DNA of 33,111 nt, taken from assembly GCA_015228785.1 (NCBI GenBank), contig JADGCU010000011.1:1-33111 (forward strand), in the 5' to 3' direction. Source of the stretch: Candidatus Omnitrophota bacterium. GTDB lineage: Bacteria; Omnitrophota; Gorgyraeia; Zapsychrales; Fredricksoniimonadaceae. Below, in pieces: positions 8,360 to 14,630 of the stretch (its first letter is position 1; each line of letters begins with the position of its first letter). Made by a program: the position numbers and the translations under genes. The notes below the pieces were generated by a model, which was given only the letters and a program-made list of their open reading frames with translations, had not been told where the DNA came from and searched no databases.

Positions 8360-8788
8360 TTAGTCGCAGTTAAACCCATTCGTCACACAAAGAGAATCCG
8401 TAGCTGCTGATTCTGTTACTTCGCCATCCGCATCACTTATCGATACTGTTGCCTCAGAATCCAGCAATCCGTAAACAACATAATAAGTTGAACCATCAGT
8501 AGAACGCGCGATTTCATAATCTAAAGTAGGAAGATACGCATTCTTCAACCCCGATTCAATGATTCGTGGTCTGGCCCCTTCTAATGTTGTCACTGAATCA
8601 GGATACACTCCCATCGAGTTCTTGTAAGACTCTACTGCTGCCTGAATCGTCCTTAACTCTGCTCTCATCTTCAGAATATTCGCTTCATCCTGCATGCCCT
8701 TGAAACGAACTAAACCGAAGCCGACCAAGATCGTAACAATTGAAATAACAACTAAAATTTCAAGTATAGTGAATGCTTTTTTATTCAC
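8360..8788 (-). CDS. Type IV prepilin, second tandem copy
   Basis: A 142-residue prepilin with leader MNKKA^FTILEILVVISIVTIL, Glu5 and a long helix running to about YKNSMGVYPDS. A small beta domain follows (ARSTDGSTYYVVYGLL, acidic DADGEV loop) and a C-terminal Cys pair (LCVTNGFNC) that could close a short disulfide loop. It is very close to the pilin at 8859-9284, including a 56-base identical block in the globular part, so the two arose by recent tandem duplication. GTG start with AGGAG upstream. Ala at -1 is unusual, because Gly is the norm for prepilin peptidase. The overall shape is like PilA/GspG; the name of the major subunit cannot be fixed from sequence. Confidence 0.85.
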   Translation of the reverse strand: MNKKAFTILEILVVISIVTILVGFGLVRFKGMQDEANILKMRAELRTIQAAVESYKNSMGVYPDSVTTLEGARPRIIESGLKNAYLPTLDYEIARSTDGSTYYVVYGLLDSEATVSISDADGEVTESAATDSLCVTNGFNCD

Positions 8789-8858
8789 ACTATCTCCTTC
8801 GAATAAAATATTACCTTAGGATCACCAAAAACCCCAAGGAACCAATAACCTAACCTTA

Positions 8859-9284
8859 CTAGCAACCAGACCCATTCGTAACACAAATAGCATCCGCATC
8901 TGGTGTTTTTGTTACTGCACCATCCGCATCAGCTATTTCTACTGTTGCTTCAGCATCCAGCAATCCATAAACAACATAATAAGTTATACCATCAGTAGAA
9001 CGCGCGATTTCATAATCTAAAGTAGGAAGATACGCATTCTTCATGCCCGTTTCAATGATTTGTGGTCTGGCCGTTTCTAACGTTGCCACTGCATCAGGAT
9101 ACTCACCGATCTGGTTCTTGTAAGACTCAATAGCGGCCTGGATCGTCCTTAACTCTGCTCTCATCTTAAGAATGTTCGCTTCATCTTGCATACCCTTGAA
9201 ACGCGGGATAGCGATACCGATCAGGATCGCTATGACTGAGATCACAACCAGGATCTCAAGAATCGTAAAACCTTTGTTTTTCAT
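8859..9284 (-). CDS. Type IV prepilin, first tandem copy (probable major pilin)
   Basis: A 141-residue prepilin with the consensus leader MKNKG^FTILEILVVISVIAILIGIAIPRFKG, Glu5, and the same globular domain as the next copy, ending ICVTNGSGC. It has an ATG start, a strong AGGAG site and the best promoter of the locus just upstream, and it is promoter-proximal. It is also the only one of the three pilins with canonical Gly before the cleavage site. These points make it the best candidate for the major subunit. The mature helix drives polymerisation in the inner membrane through the PilC platform. GspG-type pseudopilins look alike at this length, but the PilM/PilN/PilO genes favour a pilus. Confidence 0.87.
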   Translation of the reverse strand: MKNKGFTILEILVVISVIAILIGIAIPRFKGMQDEANILKMRAELRTIQAAIESYKNQIGEYPDAVATLETARPQIIETGMKNAYLPTLDYEIARSTDGITYYVVYGLLDAEATVEIADADGAVTKTPDADAICVTNGSGC

Positions 9285-9322
9285 ACTTTGTCTCCTTTTA
9301 TTCGTTTTTTCATTCCATTTTA

Positions 9323-9331
9323 ATTATACCA
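9323..9331 (-). promoter_or_regulatory. Extended -10 promoter for the pilin operon
   Basis: The minus strand reads TGGTATAAT in the 65-base gap between pilC and the first pilin, which gives a leader of about 30 bases with AGGAG before the ATG. No good -35 box is seen at 17 bases, which fits an extended -10 type. It would let the abundant pilins be made independently of pilB and pilC. Confidence 0.55.
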
Positions 9332-9349
9332 CACATTAAGTCTCTCTGA

Positions 9350-10585
9350 CTAACGGTGGATCGTCTTGATCATGTCAAACATCGGCAAAAGAACACTGGC
9401 CAAAATGCCTCCTACGCAAACACCTAAAATACTAATAAAAGCAGGTTCAATATATACTAGCAGACCTTTGATAGCATATTCAACCTTATTCTCATAAAAA
9501 TCAGCAGCCTTATTAAGCATGGGTCCTATCTTACCTGTCTCTTCCCCGACAGAAAGCATATACACCACATCCGCGGGAAACTCTTTATGTTTTTTAAGAG
9601 GACCGCTTAATCCCTCACCTTTCTCGGCGCTGTCTCGTACCTCCTGAACAATTTCTGAAAAAAGGCTATTATCAATAACTTCCTTTAAAATAGTGAGCGC
9701 CTGTAAAAGCGGAACACCGGCATTCAATAACGCCCCCATCGTTCGCGTAAAACGCGCCACCAAAACATTGCATCCCAAGCGACCAAACACCGGAACTCTT
9801 AAAATAAACCTTTGCCACTTATCGCGAACTTTAGGGATCTCAAATAAATACCTGACCAAAAAAAACAAAGCGACCAGTCCCCCAATAAAAAACAGCCAAT
9901 AATGCCTCAGCCATACTCCCACGCCATTAAGCATCCTCGTAGGTAATGGTAATACAATTCCCGCCTTCTCAAAGATCTTCACAAATTGTGGCATGACAAA
10001 AGTAATGATCAAAAGAATAACACCAACCCCTGCCACGATCAGAATCATTGGATAAATTAAGGCACCATGAATCTTTTGCCTGAGATCATCCTGTTTTTCA
10101 AGGAACACGGCCAGCGTCTTTAAAACATCGTCCATGGTACCAGATATTTCACCAACCCGCACCATGTTGATAAAGAATTTTGAAAAGACCCTAGGGAAAT
10201 TCTCAAGTGCACTCGACAACGATGACCCCTCAGAAACCATCCTGGCGACACGCCGTACAACTTCCCCCAAATAAGGATTTTCAAGCTGCCCAGAAATAAC
10301 ATTCAAAGCGCCCATCAATGTGATACCGGCACTGATCATGCTGGAAAGATTTATACAAAGAGCTAAAAGATCCTCTGTCTTAACAGGTCTTACCGCAATT
10401 TGCGGAGTCTTGACAACTTTCTCAATCTTAACCTTAGTAGATCCGCCCCGATCAATTTTAACAGGTGTACATTGAAGCTGGCGTAACTGGCCGATCACAT
10501 CCTGCTCGGATTCGGCCATCAAACTACCTGTTACGACCTGCCCCGTATTGTTTCTGGCCTTATAAGAATACTCAACAAATGGAAT
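9350..10585 (-). CDS. pilC: PilC inner-membrane platform protein, probable AUU start
   Basis: A member of the GspF/PilC family with two homologous cytoplasmic domains (CINLSSMISAGITLMGALNVI and FTRTMGALLNAGVPLLQALTIL) and three membrane segments (about 170-195, 220-240 and 375-400 in the long form). It is the platform on which PilB drives pilin polymerisation. The track starts it at 10522, but the frame upstream encodes IPFVEYSYKARNNTGQVVTG, exactly the expected PilC N-terminus. The only codon able to start it is ATT at 10583-10585, seven bases after GAGGAG and two codons after an in-frame TAA. With that start it is 411 residues, the usual family length; TTG or ATG at 10519-10522 would drop 21-22 conserved residues. 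Confidence 0.88.
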   Translation of the reverse strand: MPFVEYSYKARNNTGQVVTGSLMAESEQDVIGQLRQLQCTPVKIDRGGSTKVKIEKVVKTPQIAVRPVKTEDLLALCINLSSMISAGITLMGALNVISGQLENPYLGEVVRRVARMVSEGSSLSSALENFPRVFSKFFINMVRVGEISGTMDDVLKTLAVFLEKQDDLRQKIHGALIYPMILIVAGVGVILLIITFVMPQFVKIFEKAGIVLPLPTRMLNGVGVWLRHYWLFFIGGLVALFFLVRYLFEIPKVRDKWQRFILRVPVFGRLGCNVLVARFTRTMGALLNAGVPLLQALTILKEVIDNSLFSEIVQEVRDSAEKGEGLSGPLKKHKEFPADVVYMLSVGEETGKIGPMLNKAADFYENKVEYAIKGLLVYIEPAFISILGVCVGGILASVLLPMFDMIKTIHR

Positions 10586-10592
10586 AGCTTAA

Positions 10593-10598
10593 CTCCTC
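10593..10598 (-). promoter_or_regulatory. Ribosome binding site that decides the pilC start
   Basis: GAGGAG on the minus strand, directly after the pilB stop and seven bases before ATT 10585. No ATG, GTG or TTG lies in frame between it and residue 22, so its position supports initiation at ATT. Confidence 0.65.
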
Positions 10599-12218
10599 TT
10601 ATTCTTCCTGTGTAACACGAAAAACTTCCTCTTTTCCTGTCAACCCCTCAGCCACTTTCTCCATACCGCAATCCCGCAGGCTCTTCATGCCATGAGAAAC
10701 GGCCGCACGATGGATCTCATCTGAAGAGGCCTTGCGTAAAATAAGCGAACGAATCTGCTCATTAAACACCAACATTTCATAGATACCCGTACGTCCCTTG
10801 TATCCGGTCGCAGAACAACTCTTACATCCTCGACCATCGCACGCCTTACAAAACAAACGAACCAAGCGCTGCGCAACAACCCCAATAATCGAAGATGACA
10901 ACAGAAACGGCTCCACGCCAATATCCAAAAGACGTGTAATAGCTCCTGCGGCATTATTAGTATGAAGCGTGGCCAAGACCAGGTGCCCCGTTAAGGCTGC
11001 CTGAATAGCAATCTGAGCTGTTTCCGCATCACGGATTTCCCCTACCATGATCACATCCGGATCCTGTCTCAGGATCGCTCGTAAACCACGGGCAAACGTA
11101 AGATCAACCTTAAGATCAACTTGTGTCTGACGGATGCCCGGCAGACGATATTCCACAGGGTCCTCGATCGTCACAATAGAGAGCTCTGGGGAATTAATCG
11201 TACTGACAGAAGAATATAACGTGGTCGTCTTCCCGCTTCCCGTCGGACCTGTAACCAGAATGATCCCATTAGGACGATCTAAAAGAGCACGGAATTTTGT
11301 CAGATTTTCATTGAGAAGACCAATCTGTTCAAGCCCCAAATTAATACTCCCCGTATCCAAAAGGCGCATCACCACATTCTCACCATAAACCGTCGGAAGA
11401 AAAGACACGCGAATATCAATTGGCCGGTTGGCTATCTCCATGCGAATGCGTCCGTCCTGAGGCTTGCGATGTTCCGCGATATCCAGGCTCGACATGATCT
11501 TGATACGTGAAATAATAGCCGCCCGAAACTGTTTCGGCGGTTGAGCCTGCTGATGAAGAACTCCATCAACACGAAAACGAATACTCAAGGTTCGCTCCTC
11601 AGGTTCGATATGAATATCAGAGGCCCCGTCATTAACGGCATTAGAGATCATCATGTTAACAAACTTGACGACCGGTGGCTCCTCCCCAATATCCTGTAAA
11701 CGATGAATCGCGATCTCTTCCCCTTCATTAACACCTAATTTACTATCATCCAGGGACTTGATCACATCCTGCATGTTCCCCCGAACCATATAATGATCAT
11801 CCAGGGCCTTCTTTATCTCATCTTCCGTCGATATCGCCGGTTCGATCACAAGCCCTGTCTTTAAAACCAACTCATCAACAGCATGGACATTAAACACATC
11901 CACCATGGCACATGTTAAATTATTAGCGATCCTCATCACGGGAACAACTGAATACTTGCGCGCTAAATCCTCAGGAATCAAATCCAGGACCTGGGGATCA
12001 ATCTTCTGGTTTCCCAACTCAATACGGGGAATACTGGCCTGCTCTGAAACAGTATCTGCCAACTGCTCCTGAGAAATAAAACCAAGTCGCGGCAATACCT
12101 TAAACAAGCTATCGCCCGTCTTCTTTTCCTCACTCCTGGCCTGTTCCAACTGCTCACGAGTGATAGTCCCCTTTTCAAAAAGGAGTTCCCCAACAGTTTT
12201 CTTGGCGTACTTATTCAT
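10599..12218 (-). CDS. pilB: PilB/GspE-type pilus assembly ATPase
   Basis: A 539-residue hexameric secretion ATPase. The N-terminal MshEN-type domain is at about 1-145 (VGELLFEKGTITREQLEQA). The N2 domain contains GASDIHIEP and RFRVDG. Walker A is GPTGSGKTTTLYS (about 324-336), the Asp box is VTIEDPVEY, Walker B is ILRQDPDVIMVGEIRDAETA, and the His box is LVLATLHTN. A zinc site, CKACDGRGCKSC, lies in the C-terminal domain. It powers pilus extension on the cytoplasmic side of PilC. ATG 12218 with GAGGA upstream is preferred to TTG 12230. It lies between the receiver gene and pilC in one operon. A GspE role is possible by sequence; the pilMNOP genes favour PilB. Confidence 0.93.
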   Translation of the reverse strand: MNKYAKKTVGELLFEKGTITREQLEQARSEEKKTGDSLFKVLPRLGFISQEQLADTVSEQASIPRIELGNQKIDPQVLDLIPEDLARKYSVVPVMRIANNLTCAMVDVFNVHAVDELVLKTGLVIEPAISTEDEIKKALDDHYMVRGNMQDVIKSLDDSKLGVNEGEEIAIHRLQDIGEEPPVVKFVNMMISNAVNDGASDIHIEPEERTLSIRFRVDGVLHQQAQPPKQFRAAIISRIKIMSSLDIAEHRKPQDGRIRMEIANRPIDIRVSFLPTVYGENVVMRLLDTGSINLGLEQIGLLNENLTKFRALLDRPNGIILVTGPTGSGKTTTLYSSVSTINSPELSIVTIEDPVEYRLPGIRQTQVDLKVDLTFARGLRAILRQDPDVIMVGEIRDAETAQIAIQAALTGHLVLATLHTNNAAGAITRLLDIGVEPFLLSSSIIGVVAQRLVRLFCKACDGRGCKSCSATGYKGRTGIYEMLVFNEQIRSLILRKASSDEIHRAAVSHGMKSLRDCGMEKVAEGLTGKEEVFRVTQEE

Positions 12219-12247
12219 GCTGTTCCTCAACCATCATCATCAAAAAA

Positions 12248-12634
12248 CTACCCCTGCCCTAATAATACTTTAATCTTTGCTAATATCGCTTCCGTATTCA
12301 ACGGCTTATTCATGAAAGCTGAAATCCCTACCTGCTCACTCAGCCTCTGGTCCGCCTTGTCCGCACTGGCCGTCAACATAATGACAGGGATCTTAGAAAA
12401 ACGCGTATCCACTTTAAGAAGACCAGCCGTCTTAATCCCGTCCATCTTGGGCATCATCTGATCCATAATAATCAAATCAGGAATGTTTTTTTTAACAAGG
12501 GATAACGCCTCATAGCCATTGGTCGCCTCAAACACCTCAAATCCATCCTTCTGAAGACACGACCTCAAAATAAGGATACTCGACGGCTCATCATCAACTA
12601 TAAGAATCTTCTTTTTTATACCTTCTGCTGACAT
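12248..12634 (-). CDS. Stand-alone response regulator receiver (CheY/PilH-like)
   Basis: A 128-residue receiver domain and nothing else. The acidic pair is in ILIVDDEP, the phospho-acceptor Asp is in LIIMDQMMPKMDG, the Thr switch is in VIMLTASADK, and the Lys is in AFMNKPL. With no output domain it should act by protein contact, like CheY, PilG or PilH. Its place between pilQ and pilB points to control of pilus assembly or motor activity; that is inferred from context only, since no histidine kinase is encoded in the window. A good ribosome site (GAGGA) precedes ATG 12634. Confidence 0.85.
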   Translation of the reverse strand: MSAEGIKKKILIVDDEPSSILILRSCLQKDGFEVFEATNGYEALSLVKKNIPDLIIMDQMMPKMDGIKTAGLLKVDTRFSKIPVIMLTASADKADQRLSEQVGISAFMNKPLNTEAILAKIKVLLGQG

Positions 12635-12655
12635 AAATAAAATCCTCGTTGAAGT

Positions 12656-14446
12656 CTATTTCTTAAGAACTTTGACAGGGGGATCTTCTCTAATAATAAA
12701 TGCTTCCTTGGGGCATCCACGAACCAAAGCCTGGGCTGCGTCAATGTAAGAACTTTGCGGGAACCTGTCTTGCAGTTGGGCCAAGGCTTCCTGAGCTGCC
12801 CCACATTTACCAAAATCTTTCACATAAAGATTCGCGATCTTGAATAAACAGTAGTCGCTTTTTCCAGATAAAGGAAACTCTTTCAAAATAGTTTTATAGG
12901 TCTTTAACAACTCTAATTTTAAATAAAGATTATCTGATTTCTTTATATCCGCATTACTCTCAAGGTCGCTGACATAGGATAAAAGACCTGTTAGCATCTC
13001 GGAATCAGGAGAAACAGCTGCCTGATCAATACGAACTTCATTAGGCATATCGGACTTGACTATTTTTCCATTGGAAACTTCTGGGACCTGAAAGGCCGCT
13101 TCCTGCCCTGGAGAACGAATAATATGAGGCGTAATAAACACCATCAACTCAGACTTGACATCATTAGACACATGCTGCTTAAAGAACCATCCCAAAATAG
13201 GAATAGACCTTAACAGAGGAACTCCGTCCTGAGACGCTGTGTTCACATTGCTAATAAGACCCCCTATCACAATCGTCTCATTGTCCCTGACCCGGATCGT
13301 CGCATCCGCCTCGCGAGTCGAAACAACAGGACCATCCGTTGAAGGCGTTGCGGAAGAAACTTCCGGATGAACCTTCATCGTGATCCATCCATCAGGTGAG
13401 ATCATGGGTGTTACCTTGAGCGTCGTTCCCACATCTATGAACTTGACACTCTGGGTAGTCGTTGTATTTGTCACGGTAGATTCTTTGTAAGGATATTTGT
13501 TTCCAATAATAATCCGCGCCTCTTGACCGTTAAGGGTCGCAATAGACGGGGCCGCCAAAACGCGTGCCCTTTGCTGCTGAACAAGCATGTTGATGGTCAT
13601 ATCTGTATCAATAAACTTCTTAAAACGGGGAATCAACTGGAGTACCCCCCCCGCTGAACCCGATCCGGTAATTGTCGTCGTCGTATTTGTATCCGTAGTG
13701 GCGGTGCTTCCCCCGCTCGTTATCGTTGCCGAAGCAAGGTCACTTCCCGTTGGACTATATGTCGCGTTCAAGACCGTCCCGATATTCTGGGCATCTGTTG
13801 TGTTCATATCCACAAGCTTAGCCTCAATCAGGACCTGCATAGGCGGCTGATCGATCCCCTTGACCATCTCCTTAACATCCTTAATGATCTCAGGGACATC
13901 CGTCACGATAAGAGTATTTGTCGCATCATTGATCTGAAGCGCTCCCCGTTTTGAAATCATCCTGGTCAAGAGACCCTGAGCATCCTTGGCCAACATAAAA
14001 CTTAACGGAATAAACTCCGTAACAAGATCGACATCCGATTGAGGAACGATATAAACTATATTATCCCTTCGGGAAAACCCATACCCATTCACGCGAAGAA
14101 TAGCATTTAACGCATCATCAAGAGAAATATCCTTTAACTGAGCAGTCACCTTCCCTTTTATATCTGTAGCAAGAATAAGATTAAGGTCATATGACGCTGC
14201 TATCGCCTTAAGAACAGTAGGCAAATCAGCGTCAATATAATCAAAAGAAAGAAGGTCCTTAACTGTAGTTTTATTCTCAGAAGCCGCTTTCGCAGAAAGT
14301 TGCCTCACGCCCAAAGGAGTTTTTGTTTCTTGGGCCTTCTGTTTTGATGCGGGTTGAGGTTTCGGTTTTGCAGCCCAAATCGGCGTCTGACTAAACATAA
14401 AAACAGTACACATCAGAATAAGACAACAACGGTCTAAAACACGCAT
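12656..14446 (-). CDS. pilQ: Secretin PilQ with a C-terminal helical extension
   Basis: A 596-residue outer-membrane channel. It has a signal peptide (CLILMCTVFMFSQTPIWA), a Lys/Pro/Gln-rich linker, an N0/STN domain (about 65-135, DADLPTVLKAIAASYDLNLIL), one N1/NolW domain (about 140-200), and a Ser/Thr/Gly-rich loop (TSGGSTATTDTNTTTT) inside the secretin barrel domain at about 205-447. The barrel has ARVLAAPSIATLNGQEA and the family hallmark VPLLRSIPILGWFF...LMVFITPHII. After residue 450 comes a tail of about 145 residues with TPR-like helices (YKTILKEFPLSGKSDYCLFKIANLY). No AMIN domains are seen, so it is shorter in the N-terminal half than many PilQ. ATG 14446 and TTG 14449 are both possible. 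It heads the pilQ-receiver-pilB-pilC run. Confidence 0.9.
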   Translation of the reverse strand: MRVLDRCCLILMCTVFMFSQTPIWAAKPKPQPASKQKAQETKTPLGVRQLSAKAASENKTTVKDLLSFDYIDADLPTVLKAIAASYDLNLILATDIKGKVTAQLKDISLDDALNAILRVNGYGFSRRDNIVYIVPQSDVDLVTEFIPLSFMLAKDAQGLLTRMISKRGALQINDATNTLIVTDVPEIIKDVKEMVKGIDQPPMQVLIEAKLVDMNTTDAQNIGTVLNATYSPTGSDLASATITSGGSTATTDTNTTTTITGSGSAGGVLQLIPRFKKFIDTDMTINMLVQQQRARVLAAPSIATLNGQEARIIIGNKYPYKESTVTNTTTTQSVKFIDVGTTLKVTPMISPDGWITMKVHPEVSSATPSTDGPVVSTREADATIRVRDNETIVIGGLISNVNTASQDGVPLLRSIPILGWFFKQHVSNDVKSELMVFITPHIIRSPGQEAAFQVPEVSNGKIVKSDMPNEVRIDQAAVSPDSEMLTGLLSYVSDLESNADIKKSDNLYLKLELLKTYKTILKEFPLSGKSDYCLFKIANLYVKDFGKCGAAQEALAQLQDRFPQSSYIDAAQALVRGCPKEAFIIREDPPVKVLKK

Positions 14447-14534
14447 CAATAGGCACCCTTCCTGTTCATAGTCTTATGCTCACCACTTGATACATTCTGA
14501 AGAAACCCGTTGATAAAATTACCCTTTACAAAAC

Positions 14535-14562
14535 ATTTTAATCTAATACGGAAGCTTAACAA
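14535..14562 (-). promoter_or_regulatory. Candidate sigma-70-type promoter for pilQ
   Basis: On the minus strand TTGTTA, a 16-base spacer and TAAAAT stand about 90 bases before the pilQ start, within the 184-base gap between the ABC exporter and pilQ. The match is moderate and other AT-rich hexamers are nearby, so this is a candidate only. Confidence 0.3.
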
Positions 14563-14600
14563 TAAAAATATGAAATATTTACCCTCTCAACAATAGATCA

Positions 14601-14619
14601 AAGAAACACCCCGTTTCTT
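14601..14619. terminator. Short perfect inverted repeat after the ABC exporter
   Basis: AAGAAAC and GTTTCTT form a perfect 7-bp stem with a five-base loop, 11 bases after the exporter stop. No clear T-run follows on the minus strand, so it is at best a weak terminator or an RNA-end stabiliser. Confidence 0.35.
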
Positions 14620-14630
14620 CTGATAACAAT

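Larger units (their letters stand above)
8291..9284 (-). repeat. Tandem duplication of a pilin-plus-spacer unit
   Basis: The pilins at 8859-9284 and 8360-8788 share long identical stretches, for example around the codons for TLDYEIARSTDG. Their 3' spacers also start alike: GGTTATTGGTTCC after the first copy and GGTTACTGGTTCC after the second, read on the minus strand. The repeat unit therefore included the downstream spacer, and the short pilin starts a third, partial unit. Confidence 0.75.

Noticed and set aside
6779-9284. Reading the locus as a type II secretion system (GspG/I/J/K)
   Set aside because: The pseudopilin set could fit, but PilM, PilN tail motif, PilO and PilP-like genes in the same locus favour a type IV pilus. 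The distinction is not absolute.
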